Shown here piece by piece: positions 16,557-25,247 of a stretch of DNA of 64,000 nt (positions are counted from its first letter, which is position 1; each line of letters starts with the position of its first letter). This DNA is from CAWCDJ01 sp963796675 (GTDB taxonomy: Bacteria; Acidobacteriota; Terriglobia; Bryobacterales; Bryobacteraceae): contig CAWCMS010000013.1 in assembly GCA_963796675.1 (NCBI GenBank), forward strand, positions 558,001-622,000, written 5' to 3'. The position numbers were made by a program, and so were the translations under genes. The notes beneath the pieces were generated by a model. It made no database searches, was not told where the DNA came from, and saw only the letters and a program-made list of their open reading frames with translations.

Positions 16557-18944
16557 GTGACCGGCATCGCGGCCGACCTGCGTTTCGCGGCACGCGGTTT
16601 CGCACGGCGCCCCGGCTTTACCGTCGTGGCCGTCCTGACTCTCGCTCTGGGAATCGGGGCGGCCACGGCCGTTTTCAGCATTGTCGATGCCGTCCTGCTT
16701 CGTCCCCTTCCCTACCACGACCCTGCCCGTCTCACCGCAATCTGGGCGACGAGTACGCGGGAGCAGGGCCTCGCCAAGATTTTCGCCACCTACGAAGATT
16801 ACGCGGCGTTTCGGAGCCGCTCGCGGACGCTCGAAAGCGTGGCTGCCGCGACATGGGCAACGCGTCTCGGCCGCATCCTCACCGGTTATGGCCGGTCGCG
16901 CGAGGTGCTTGCGGTTCCGGCTACTGCGGGGTTCTTCGATACGCTGGGCGTACACGCAGCGCTCGGGTGCACCTTTCGCGCGGAGGATGAAAGCCACGGC
17001 TGCTCGATCGTGCTGGCGCACTCCTTCTGGATGGCGGCCCTGGGCGGCAACCGCGCCATCATCGGCCGAAGCCTGACGCTCGACCAGCAATCCTGCCGCG
17101 TGCTCGGCGTCATGCCGGAGCGCTTCGCCTTTTACCCGAGGCAGACCCAGGCCTGGATGCTGCTCGGGCCGGACTACCAGCCGAACCAGGCACGAATGCC
17201 GGTCGGGATCTTCGCCCGGCTCAAACCAGGCGTGTCGGTTGCCCAGGCGCAAAGCGAACTGCGAAGTCTCTACCGTGCGATCCACACCGGCCCGGCCGCG
17301 CGCGATTTCGAGCCGGTGGTCTATGGCCTGCAGGGCGAGTTCACCTTCCTGGCGGGCCGGACGCTCCGGACCACTTTGGTCGTGGTCTTCCTCTCGGTGC
17401 TTCTGGTGCTGCTGATCGCCTGTCTCAACGTCGCCAATCTGTTGCTGGCGCGCGTGAGCGAACGGCAAAGAGAGCTGGCGGTGCGTGCTGCCCTGGGTTC
17501 CGGAGCGGGGCGGCTCGTGCGGCAGTTGCTCACCGAGGGGCTGACTTTGTCGGCATTCGGCGCGGCGGGCGGCCTCGCCATCGCGTATGCCGGGATTCGC
17601 TATTTCCGCCACGCCAGCCCGATCGAACTGACTGTCGGCGCCAATGTCACGCTGAACCTGCCGGTGCTCGCGTTCAGCGCGGTGCTCGCGATCGTCGCTA
17701 CGCTTCTCTCCAGCCTTGTGCCGGCACTGCGCGCGACGCAGGTGGACCTCGCGCAGCATCTGAAGGCCGCTGGGCGGGGTGCGGTGGCGGGCGGAAATAC
17801 GCTGGCGGGCGCGGCCATTGCGGCCGAGGTGGCGCTCTCGTTCGTCCTCCTGACCGGCGCCGCACTCCTGCTGACCAGCGCGCTACGGATGGGCTCCGAA
17901 CCGCTCGGCTTCGACCCGGATCACCTGCTGGCCACCAGACTGATCCTCCCCGAGCATCGCTATCCCGATGCCGGCGCCCGCCTGCGGACCTACGAGCAAT
18001 TACTGCGGCGCTTGCCGGGCCGGGCCGTGCTCGCATCCCGCGTACCGCCGGATGCCGGCGGCAATGACGTGCTCGAAGTGCAAGGCCGCCCCGTGCCGTC
18101 CGGGAGCGAGGTGCACGATCTCGGCGCGAACGCGGTGAGCCCCGGATTCTTCGATCTGCTCCGAGTCCCCATGCTGCGCGGGCGCGATTTCGCGGAAGGC
18201 GACCGCGAGAATTCCCTGCCGGTCGCGATCATCAACGAAGCGCTTGCCCGCGAGTACTTCCCGCACACCGATCCACTCGGCCGGCAGATCCGGATCGCCG
18301 GCGCCCCGTGGTCAACCGTGGTGGGCGTGGTGGGCGATCTGAAGCACACCACCCTGATGAACGAAATGGCGTGGGTGGAAACGCCGGTCCTCTACCGCCC
18401 GCTGGCGCAGGATCCGAAACCCGGCATGCAGGTGGTGGTGCGCGGCGCGGCGGCCCCGGCGATCCAACGGGCCATCGAAGAGACGGACCGTTCGATTCCC
18501 ATCAACGACGTGGAACGGCTCGAAGCCGGGCTTTCCGCGGCCCTGGCTTACCCGCGCTTCCGCGCAGCAGTGTTCGGCTTGTTCGCCCTGGCCGCTCTGG
18601 CGCTCTCGGCGGTGGGCCTGTATGGTGTGCTGTCGCACCTGGTGGCGCGGCGCTCCCCGGAGTTCGGCGTCCGGCGCGCGGTGGGTGCGCAGACGAGCGA
18701 CCTGGTTCTGTTGGTCGCACGGCAGGCCGGGGCGCCGGTGGCACTGGGGACGGCGGCGGGAGTCGCCGGCACAGCCGCCCTTCGTCAGGCGCCGGCTGGC
18801 CTGCTCTACGGCATCCAGCCGCTCGATCCGCGCGTGATTGCGGCGGTTTCCGCGACGTTGCTGCTGACGGCATGCCTGGCAATCGCGATTCCGGCCCATC
18901 GCGCGGCGGGTATCGACCCGATGACCGCCCTGCGCGAAGACTAG
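16557..18944 (+). CDS. MacB/FtsX-type ABC permease (acidobacterial ADOP family)
   Basis: 795 residues from a GTG two bases after the PfpI stop. It opens with the ADOP signature (DLRFAARGFARRPGFTVVAV, then LGIGAATAVFSIVDAVLLR), has a MacB-like periplasmic domain, a first FtsX block at about 275-400, a second periplasmic domain, and a second FtsX block ending GIDPMTALRED. Eight membrane helices are expected. No ATPase gene is adjacent, as is usual for these duplicated orphan permeases, which are numerous in acidobacterial genomes. Probable role is export or mechanotransmission in a tripartite system; substrate unknown. Confidence 0.9.
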   Translation: MTGIAADLRFAARGFARRPGFTVVAVLTLALGIGAATAVFSIVDAVLLRPLPYHDPARLTAIWATSTREQGLAKIFATYEDYAAFRSRSRTLESVAAATWATRLGRILTGYGRSREVLAVPATAGFFDTLGVHAALGCTFRAEDESHGCSIVLAHSFWMAALGGNRAIIGRSLTLDQQSCRVLGVMPERFAFYPRQTQAWMLLGPDYQPNQARMPVGIFARLKPGVSVAQAQSELRSLYRAIHTGPAARDFEPVVYGLQGEFTFLAGRTLRTTLVVVFLSVLLVLLIACLNVANLLLARVSERQRELAVRAALGSGAGRLVRQLLTEGLTLSAFGAAGGLAIAYAGIRYFRHASPIELTVGANVTLNLPVLAFSAVLAIVATLLSSLVPALRATQVDLAQHLKAAGRGAVAGGNTLAGAAIAAEVALSFVLLTGAALLLTSALRMGSEPLGFDPDHLLATRLILPEHRYPDAGARLRTYEQLLRRLPGRAVLASRVPPDAGGNDVLEVQGRPVPSGSEVHDLGANAVSPGFFDLLRVPMLRGRDFAEGDRENSLPVAIINEALAREYFPHTDPLGRQIRIAGAPWSTVVGVVGDLKHTTLMNEMAWVETPVLYRPLAQDPKPGMQVVVRGAAAPAIQRAIEETDRSIPINDVERLEAGLSAALAYPRFRAAVFGLFALAALALSAVGLYGVLSHLVARRSPEFGVRRAVGAQTSDLVLLVARQAGAPVALGTAAGVAGTAALRQAPAGLLYGIQPLDPRVIAAVSATLLLTACLAIAIPAHRAAGIDPMTALRED

Positions 18945-19068
18945 TGTAGGAAAATCGGATTCGTTTATCTGGTAATCCGGCACGCCCAGCCTTTCTTCAA
19001 CCCCTAACTCCTTTCTTTCTCACTTGGCCCGGAGCGTGCATTGTCAGCCGCGAAAGGAGAAGTCTCCA

Positions 19069-19305
19069 ATGAACGATCCAGCCACATACTGGCTGACTTT
19101 TATGAACGTCGCTTTGGGTGTAGTGGTGCTGATCTGCTGCGCCGCGGTCGGAATCGGCATCTTCCAGGAACTGGCAGCGAAACACCGAAGGCACGTCGCG
19201 AGTTCTCAACTCGATAACGAGATGGCCCACCTGTTCAACATCCCCGGTCTCGGCGTCACCATGGCGGATGGCGGCGAGACACTGAGGGAGAAAGACCAGC
19301 GGTAG
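19069..19305 (+). CDS. Small single-span membrane protein of the Qrc-like operon
   Basis: 78 residues. The start is the ATG at 19069 with AAAGGAG upstream. One membrane helix (about 7-30, LTFMNVALGVVVLICCAAVG) is followed by a polar tail. It opens a seven-gene plus-strand operon (19069-25221) and lies four bases before the first GcvH-like gene. It could be an accessory or assembly subunit of the membrane complex. I recognise no family. Confidence 0.7.
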   Translation: MNDPATYWLTFMNVALGVVVLICCAAVGIGIFQELAAKHRRHVASSQLDNEMAHLFNIPGLGVTMADGGETLREKDQR

Positions 19306-19309
19306 CCGA

Positions 19310-20161
19310 ATGACCTGCCCCTTCCTCAAAGAAGCCCAGGTGAAATATTGCCGGGGCGCTTCGGTCCGGAAACTCATCCCCCTGGCGGTCGGCGGGAAAG
19401 CCGAGGAGAAGTGCTCCTCGGCGCAGTTCGTCGACTGCCCGGTGTATCGCATGAATCCCGAGGAAGGTTCCGGGTCGTGCCCGTACCTGCGGGAAACGCT
19501 GATGCAGTACTGCGCGGCGGCGCCCGTCACCAAGCTGGTTCCGTACAGCGAGTCGCTGCTTTCGCGCTGCGGGGCGGGCGGCTACCGCTATTGCGAACTG
19601 TATCTGACAATGGCGCACCCCGCACAGTCCGGCGGAGCGGACGACATCCTGCTGCCCAACTGGCTGCTCTATTCCCCCAATCACATGTGGGTGGATGTGG
19701 GCGAAGACGGCACCTGCCACGCGGGCGTGGATGCGTTCCTCGCCCGTGCACTGGGGCCGATCGACCGCGTCAGCTACGTCTGGCAGCACGGACGCCACTG
19801 TCCGGCCGCGGTGCTTACGGTGGCGGGGACCGATCTCGAAGTCGTGTTCCCCAACCCGCTCCTGCTGACCAAGTGCAACCTTTACCTGCGCGCGAACCCC
19901 TCGCGTGTCACGAGCGAGCCCTACACAGGCGGCTGGCTGTTCGAAGGCGTGCCGCTCCCCGAAACCACGCGGAACCTACTGACTCCGCAGGAAGCGCGCA
20001 TCCGGTTGGAAGAGGAGCAGCACCGCATGAACGACTTCCTGCTGGCCGGCTCGGGCACCGCTAACGATGGAGGCCTCTTTGCTCCGGGCGCCGCCCGGAT
20101 GCTGGACCGCGAACGCATGCTCGCGCTGTTCCATGAATTCTTCGTGAAGAGAGAGCTGTGA
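19310..20161 (+). CDS. GcvH-like protein with duplicated four-cysteine modules, no lipoyl lysine
   Basis: 283 residues. The N-terminal half contains two copies of one module: C3-x10-C14-x20-C35-x7-C43 and C57-x10-C68-x18-C87-x7-C95, each with a CP(F/Y)L start and a YC(R/A) turn. A domain aligning to glycine-cleavage H-protein follows (about 120-220: YSPNHMWVDVGEDGT... SEPYTGGWLFEG). Where H-protein has the lipoylated lysine (ESVKA), this reads VAGTDLEVVFP, with no lysine. A helical C-terminus follows. The modules could bind Fe-S or zinc. No signal peptide is visible. The overlap with the cytochrome gene (GTGA) ties it to the complex. Confidence 0.75.
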   Translation: MTCPFLKEAQVKYCRGASVRKLIPLAVGGKAEEKCSSAQFVDCPVYRMNPEEGSGSCPYLRETLMQYCAAAPVTKLVPYSESLLSRCGAGGYRYCELYLTMAHPAQSGGADDILLPNWLLYSPNHMWVDVGEDGTCHAGVDAFLARALGPIDRVSYVWQHGRHCPAAVLTVAGTDLEVVFPNPLLLTKCNLYLRANPSRVTSEPYTGGWLFEGVPLPETTRNLLTPQEARIRLEEEQHRMNDFLLAGSGTANDGGLFAPGAARMLDRERMLALFHEFFVKREL

Positions 20162-20697
20162 AGATCCGCGGAAAACTTCTGTTCCTGGCCGGAGTGCTGG
20201 CCGCCCTGGGCGCGGGATGGGCCGGCTTTCCCCGCGCCATTTACTCCACCCGGCTGCAGCCGGTGGACTTCAGCCACAAAGTCCACTCGGAAAAGGCCGC
20301 TATGCAATGCGAAGACTGCCACGCGTTCCGCGCAGACGGAACGTACGCGGGCATTCCGGCGCTCGAAAAGTGCGCGGGCTGCCACGCGGCGCCGATGGGC
20401 GCCACGCCGGCGGAAAAGGCTTTCATCGACCAGTACGTGACGCCCAATCGCGAACCGCAATGGACGTCCTATGCTCGCCAGCCCGAGAACGTCTACTTCT
20501 CACACGTCACGCACGTCAAGCTGGGCCGCATGAAATGCGAGGAGTGCCACGGCGCACAGGGCGCCTCAGAGCATCTGGGGCCTGCGCACATCGACCGCAT
20601 CAGCGGCTATTCGCGCGGCACGCAATCGATGGGTGGCTGTGTGGAGTGCCACCATAAGCGGGGACTCGAGCATAGCTGCATGGAGTGCCACAAATGA
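20158..20697 (+). CDS. Multihaem cytochrome c with five CXXCH motifs (QrcA/cytochrome c3-like)
   Basis: 179 residues from a GTG overlapping the previous stop. An N-terminal signal-anchor (about 6-24) leads to a periplasmic domain with five haem-attachment motifs: CEDCH, CAGCH, CEECH, CVECH and CMECH. Distal histidines appear in FSHKVH and FSHVTHV, as in class III cytochromes. Desulfovibrio QrcA has six haems, so this is one short. It would pass electrons between soluble cytochromes and the Fe-S/NrfD subunits. Its stop overlaps the ATG of the next gene (ATGA). Confidence 0.88.
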   Translation: MKIRGKLLFLAGVLAALGAGWAGFPRAIYSTRLQPVDFSHKVHSEKAAMQCEDCHAFRADGTYAGIPALEKCAGCHAAPMGATPAEKAFIDQYVTPNREPQWTSYARQPENVYFSHVTHVKLGRMKCEECHGAQGASEHLGPAHIDRISGYSRGTQSMGGCVECHHKRGLEHSCMECHK

Positions 20698-22397
20698 CCA
20701 CCCGAAGAGACATCCTGAAATTCGCCGGCGGCGCGGCGGTGGGCGCGCTGTTCACACCGGCGCCGTGGCACCTGATTCGCGACTCGGCGCTATGGTCGGA
20801 AAACTGGCCTGGAATCCCGCGGCCGGTGCGCGGCGAAATCCGCGCGAAGTTTACCCATTGCGCCCTGTGTCCGGCTGGATGCGCGGTTCGCGCGCGTTGC
20901 GTGGGCGAGCAGCCGGTATCGCTCGCGGGAGCGCGCGGCGGCCTCTGCCCGTTCGGCATCACCGGCCATCAGTTGCCCTACCATCCGGCGCGCCTGCGCT
21001 CGGGGCCGGTGGAGCGGGTGGCTCACGCCATCGCCAAGTGCGGGCCGGACGAGAAGATCGCGGTGCTCGATCTGCGGCCGGGCCGCACCGTGTCCTGGAG
21101 CTATCGCCGTGCGATGGCCGCAAAGCCGAACGGCGTCTACCTGGCGGCTCCGCGCGACGCCGTGGCATACGACCTCGCGGGCGTGAAGACCGTGGTGAGC
21201 ATCGGGGTGCCGGTGCTCGACGGCTGGGGAACTCCCGGTACGGTGTTTGCCGCGCGCGAACGCTTCCGCCTGATTCAGGTGGAGGCCGTGGAATCGCGCA
21301 CCGCGGCGCTGGCCGACTGGTGGCTGGCCGTTCGGCCCGGTACCGAAGACCTGGTGGCGCGCGCGATTGCGGGCGAAATCACCGTCGAAGAGGCCAGCGT
21401 ACGCACCGGCATTCCCCTCGGGGACGTGGTCGCGGAAGCGCGGATGAACGGACCCGCTATCGTCATTGGCGGGGCGGCGGCGATGGCGGCCAATCGCGAG
21501 CTGGGCGCGCTGGGCAAGACCGTGGTGGCGCAGGCCGAGCCGGCGGTTCCCGAGGCCTGGAAAAAGACTGCGGCGCCCGTAACCGACGTGGCCTCTCTTC
21601 CCGATCGTTCGATCCGCGTGCTTCTGATCGACGAGACCTCCGCGGGCGGCTTCGTGGAGTGGTCCGCCATCGCGAAGAAGCTGGCGGAACGGCCGACGGT
21701 GGCGGTGGTGGCCCCATCCCGACGCGGCTACGCGCGGTATGCGGACAACGTACTGCCCGCGGCGGTCTACCCTGAGCTGACCGACGATTTCCCGCCGGCA
21801 GTCGACTCGGTGGCTCCCTCGTTCCGCATCGCGACGCCGCTCGTCGCGGCCCCTAAAGAAGCTGTGAACGTGCTCGACCTTTTGGGCGGCGTGGCCGGCG
21901 ATCCGTTGCGCGAGCGCGCCGACGCCATCCACCAGGCGGGTCAGGGCATGGTCATGACCTACGCCGATGGCGCGACCGTCGCTGTAAAATCTCTGAAGCC
22001 GGACGACTTCTGGAAGGCGCTGAACGCGGGCGCCTGCTGGACCGGACCCGAAGAGCGCCGCGCGCCCGCCGCTTCCACTGCGCCCGAACCGCTGCAATCC
22101 AGGCTGCCGCTGGTGGTCTCGCTCGAAGGGCCGGAGGCGGGAGGATTGATTTCCCCGCTGATGTCGAAGTTATACCAGGAGTCGAACCTGCGGCTGGCTC
22201 CAAACCAGGTGGCGCTCCATCCGGTCGAAGCGCGGCAGCTCGGCATCGAAGATGGCGCGAGCGCGGTGCTCGAAACTTCCTGCGGCGGCGTGCGCGTCTC
22301 GGTGACGCTCGATTCGAGCGTGCCCCCGGGCGTAGTACGCGCCGGTTCACATTCGCTCTGCGGCGCCGCCGCGAGGGCCAGGGTGGTGCGGATATGA
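20694..22397 (+). CDS. Molybdopterin-oxidoreductase-like subunit with Tat signal (QrcB/ActB-like)
   Basis: 567 residues from the ATG at 20694. A twin-arginine signal (TTRRDILKFAGGAAVGALF) marks export in folded form. A cluster motif C56-x2-C59-x3-C63-x21-C85 resembles the N-terminal [4Fe-4S] site of the DMSO-reductase family. The body is shorter than catalytic members (700-900 residues), and no clear Mo-ligand residue could be picked out. The C-terminus (VALHPVEARQLGIEDGASAV) is the molydop-binding beta-barrel. QrcB and ActB are known family members that lack molybdenum; I infer the same structural, electron-wiring role here. Confidence 0.82.
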   Translation: MTTRRDILKFAGGAAVGALFTPAPWHLIRDSALWSENWPGIPRPVRGEIRAKFTHCALCPAGCAVRARCVGEQPVSLAGARGGLCPFGITGHQLPYHPARLRSGPVERVAHAIAKCGPDEKIAVLDLRPGRTVSWSYRRAMAAKPNGVYLAAPRDAVAYDLAGVKTVVSIGVPVLDGWGTPGTVFAARERFRLIQVEAVESRTAALADWWLAVRPGTEDLVARAIAGEITVEEASVRTGIPLGDVVAEARMNGPAIVIGGAAAMAANRELGALGKTVVAQAEPAVPEAWKKTAAPVTDVASLPDRSIRVLLIDETSAGGFVEWSAIAKKLAERPTVAVVAPSRRGYARYADNVLPAAVYPELTDDFPPAVDSVAPSFRIATPLVAAPKEAVNVLDLLGGVAGDPLRERADAIHQAGQGMVMTYADGATVAVKSLKPDDFWKALNAGACWTGPEERRAPAASTAPEPLQSRLPLVVSLEGPEAGGLISPLMSKLYQESNLRLAPNQVALHPVEARQLGIEDGASAVLETSCGGVRVSVTLDSSVPPGVVRAGSHSLCGAAARARVVRI

Positions 22398-23125
22398 CTC
22401 GCTACGGCATGACCATCGATATCGACAAGTGCACCGGATGCGGAGCCTGCATGGTGGCGTGCGCGGTGGAGAATAATGTTCCGCCGGCAGCTCCCGAGGC
22501 CACGGACCGCAGAGGCATCACCTGGATCCGCGTCTACAAGGTCGATAACGGCCAGGATTACCCGGCCAGGCGAACGGCCTTCGTGCCGGTGCTCTGCCAG
22601 CATTGCGGGCACGACACGCCGTGCGTGCATGTCTGTCCGCAGCAGGCGGTGGACATCGACCCCGAGACCGGGATCGTCGGTCAGATGACGGAGCGCTGCC
22701 TGGGCTGCCGCTACTGCATGGCGGCCTGCCCGTACCACGCGCGCTACTTCAACTGGTGGGACCCGCAGTGGCCCGCCGGCATGGAGAAGACTCTCAATCC
22801 CGACGTGGCGCCGCGCATGCGGGGTGTGGTCGAAAAGTGCAGCTTCTGCGTCGGCCGCCTGCATGCCGCCAAAGAGCGTGCCGCCGCGGCCGGCAAGCAC
22901 GAGATCGACCCGGCCGATTATGTGCCGGCTTGCGTGGAGGCGTGCCCCACCAAGGCCATCCGCTTCGGCGATCTCGACAAGGACCTGCCGGCAGTCAAAG
23001 ATCCGAACAGCTTCCGGCTGCTCGAAAAGTTGGGGACCGACGGCAAGATCTACTACCACTCGAAGCGCGAATGGGTACGGGACATCGCCAACGCCCCGCA
23101 TCCGAAGGAGACGATCCATGGATAA
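22394..23125 (+). CDS. Four-cluster ferredoxin subunit (QrcC/NrfC/DmsB-like)
   Basis: 243 residues with four cysteine quartets: CTGCGACMVAC (13-23), CQHCGHDTPCVHVC, CLGCRYCMAACPY, and CSFC paired with the late CVEACPTKA. This is the standard four [4Fe-4S] wire of the NrfC/DmsB/PsrB family. No own Tat signal is visible, so it may be exported with the Tat-bearing partner. It passes electrons between the cytochrome/Mo-like subunits and the NrfD membrane subunit. It overlaps both neighbours by 4 and 8 bases. Confidence 0.93.
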   Translation: MTRYGMTIDIDKCTGCGACMVACAVENNVPPAAPEATDRRGITWIRVYKVDNGQDYPARRTAFVPVLCQHCGHDTPCVHVCPQQAVDIDPETGIVGQMTERCLGCRYCMAACPYHARYFNWWDPQWPAGMEKTLNPDVAPRMRGVVEKCSFCVGRLHAAKERAAAAGKHEIDPADYVPACVEACPTKAIRFGDLDKDLPAVKDPNSFRLLEKLGTDGKIYYHSKREWVRDIANAPHPKETIHG

Positions 23126-24395
23126 GGAATGGATTGCGCGCGGCCTCAGACGCTGCTCTACCGGCAAGTTCCTGCTATGGATTGCGCCCTGGGTGGCGCT
23201 GCTGGCGTTCGGCCTCTACTCGGCCGGTTTGTGCCTGGTGAAGGGCCTGAACCAAACCAACATGGATAATCGCTTCGCCTTCGGGTTGTGGATCTTCCTC
23301 GACCTGACGGTGATCGCTCTCGGCGCGGGCGCCTTTTTCACCGGCTTCCTGCTCTACATCCTGAAGTACAAGGAGCTTCGCGCGGTCATCAATAGCGCGG
23401 TGGTGATCGGGCTGGTCTGCTATAGCGGGGCGATGGCGGTGCTGGCGGTCGATGTCGGCCAGCCATTGCGGGCGTGGTTCACCTTCTGGTATCCCAACGT
23501 CCACTCGATGCTGACCGAGGTCACATTCTGCATCAGCTGCTACCTCACGGTGCTGGCGATCGAGTATGTCCCGATCGTGCTGCGTAACCGCCGGCTGCGC
23601 GAGATCCCCGGCTTCCTGGTTTTCGAGTTCGAACTGCACAAGCTGGTGTACGTATTCGCGGCCGTGGGCACATTCCTTTCGTTCTTCCACCAGGGCTCGC
23701 TCGGCGGCCTCTATGGGGTGCTGCGCGGGCGGCCGTTTGCATTCCGCGAAGGGCTGGCAGTGTGGCCCTCCACGTTCTTCCTGTTCATTCTTTCCGCCGC
23801 GGCCGTCGGCCCGAGCTTTATCCTGCTGACCACACGGCTGGTGGAGACGATCTCGAGGAAGAAGCTGGTGCGGCCGCAGGTGCTGCAGTTGCTCGGCAAG
23901 ATTTCCGGCCTGCTGCTGGCGGTGTACGTACTGGCCAAGGCCCTCGACACGCTGGTGTGGATCAATCGCACCTCGCCCGAGCGCGGCTTTCTGGCGGCTC
24001 AGTTTTATAGTTGGCAGCCGTTCGGTACGTGGATCCTGTTTGCCGAGATCGTACTCTTCGGCCTGGTGCCGGCGCTGATCCTGCTGACGCCGCGGCTGCG
24101 CGCGCGCTCCGGCTGGCTGGTTTCGGCCGCCGCGCTGGCCTGCTTCGGCGTGGCGCTCAACCGCTTTGTCCTGACCGTTCAGACGCTGGCGGTTCCGACC
24201 CTTTCTTTCGACCGCTTCCTCTCCTACTGGCCCAGCTGGCAGGAGACCGGAACGTTTCTGGCGGTCGTGGCTTATGGAGTTCTGGTCTATTCGTTTTCAT
24301 TCCGCTACTTCCAGTTGTTCCCGGAGGAGCGCGAGTTAAGACTGCCGGCGCGGCACGAAGAAGAAGAAGAGCCGGCACTGGCGGGGAGATTCTGA
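23118..24395 (+). CDS. NrfD/PsrC-type integral membrane subunit (QrcD-like)
   Basis: 425 residues with about ten membrane helices. The start is the ATG at 23118 with AAGGAG before it, inside the ferredoxin gene. Conserved features are the first-helix region LLWIAPWVALLAFGLYSAGL and the loop ELHKLVYVFAAVGTFLSFFHQGSLGGLYG, with the histidines typical of Hmc/Qrc-type NrfD proteins. The subunit carries the quinone site at the periplasmic face. The C-terminus is Glu-rich (HEEEEEPALAGRF). One base separates it from the next gene. Confidence 0.92.
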   Translation: MDKEWIARGLRRCSTGKFLLWIAPWVALLAFGLYSAGLCLVKGLNQTNMDNRFAFGLWIFLDLTVIALGAGAFFTGFLLYILKYKELRAVINSAVVIGLVCYSGAMAVLAVDVGQPLRAWFTFWYPNVHSMLTEVTFCISCYLTVLAIEYVPIVLRNRRLREIPGFLVFEFELHKLVYVFAAVGTFLSFFHQGSLGGLYGVLRGRPFAFREGLAVWPSTFFLFILSAAAVGPSFILLTTRLVETISRKKLVRPQVLQLLGKISGLLLAVYVLAKALDTLVWINRTSPERGFLAAQFYSWQPFGTWILFAEIVLFGLVPALILLTPRLRARSGWLVSAAALACFGVALNRFVLTVQTLAVPTLSFDRFLSYWPSWQETGTFLAVVAYGVLVYSFSFRYFQLFPEERELRLPARHEEEEEPALAGRF

Positions 24396-24396
24396 C

Positions 24397-25221
24397 ATGT
24401 TTCCTTGGAACTATGGATTTCATTGGTCTGCCGGGACCATCATTTTTCTCGGCGCGTTCTATTCGGTGCTGGTGGTGGTCGCCACCACGTTGATTTCCGC
24501 GGCGTGGCGTTCCCATCGCGCGATCGCCCACCATGAGGTGGAGGAGATCCGCTGGCACTCCGACTTCCACGATCTCACGCCGGCCGACCGCGTCTGCCGT
24601 CACGTCCTGACGGGCGAATTCAAGAGCCGCGAATGCCCGAACGCATTCGACTGCCGCCATTGCCAGACGCACGCCAGGCTGATCGAGCACCACCCGTTAC
24701 GGCAGATGCCGGAAAGCGAAGAAGACTTCCTGGGTCTGGCCTTCCCGCTCGACCGCTTCTACCACCGCGGCCATACCTGGGCCAAGTTGGAAAAAGACGG
24801 CACTGTGACCGTCGGTCTCGACGAGCTCGGCAAGCGTCTGCTGGGGAATCCCGACCGTCTGGAGTTGCCGGTTGTCGGGAGTGAGATCGAAGCCAACGGC
24901 ACGGCGTTCCGCGTTCACAAGCGGGAAGCCGATGTGCGCATACTCTCGCCCGTGGATGGAAAGGTGATCGAGACAGGCGGCCCCGAGAGCGGCTGGTATC
25001 TGCGTGTCGCGCCCGAGAGCCTCGACTTCACGCACCTGCTGCGCGGCGCCGAAGTGAAACCCTGGCTGATGCGCGAAATGGAACGCCTGCAGCTGGCGCT
25101 CTCGATGGAAGGCGCGGCTCCCGCTCTGGCTGACGGCGGCGTCCCCGTGGACGACATCGCCGCTGCCTATCCGCGCACCGACTGGGATACCGTCTGCGGC
25201 GAAATGTTCCTGCGGCCGTAG
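24397..25221 (+). CDS. Membrane-anchored GcvH-like protein with Cys motif
   Basis: 274 residues. A membrane helix at about 12-36 is followed by C67-x12-C80-x5-C86-x2-C89-xx-H92 (RECPNAFDCRHCQTH), then an H-protein-like domain (about 118-240: YHRGHTWAKLEKDGTVTVGL ... ILSPVDGKVIE ... SGWYLRVAPES). Counting back from the SPVDG turn, the lipoyl-lysine position is Glu (READVRILSP); a Lys lies two residues earlier. The domain faces the side opposite to or same as the ferredoxin depending on topology, which I cannot settle. It closes the operon and pairs with the soluble GcvH-like protein at 19310. Confidence 0.75.
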   Translation: MFPWNYGFHWSAGTIIFLGAFYSVLVVVATTLISAAWRSHRAIAHHEVEEIRWHSDFHDLTPADRVCRHVLTGEFKSRECPNAFDCRHCQTHARLIEHHPLRQMPESEEDFLGLAFPLDRFYHRGHTWAKLEKDGTVTVGLDELGKRLLGNPDRLELPVVGSEIEANGTAFRVHKREADVRILSPVDGKVIETGGPESGWYLRVAPESLDFTHLLRGAEVKPWLMREMERLQLALSMEGAAPALADGGVPVDDIAAAYPRTDWDTVCGEMFLRP

Positions 25222-25247
25222 CCCGCTCGCTCGCAGTTGCGGTATTG

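Noticed and set aside
19310..20161. Glycine cleavage system H protein
   Set aside because: No gcvT or gcvP nearby, no lipoyl lysine, extra cysteine modules, and operon membership with Qrc-like genes.
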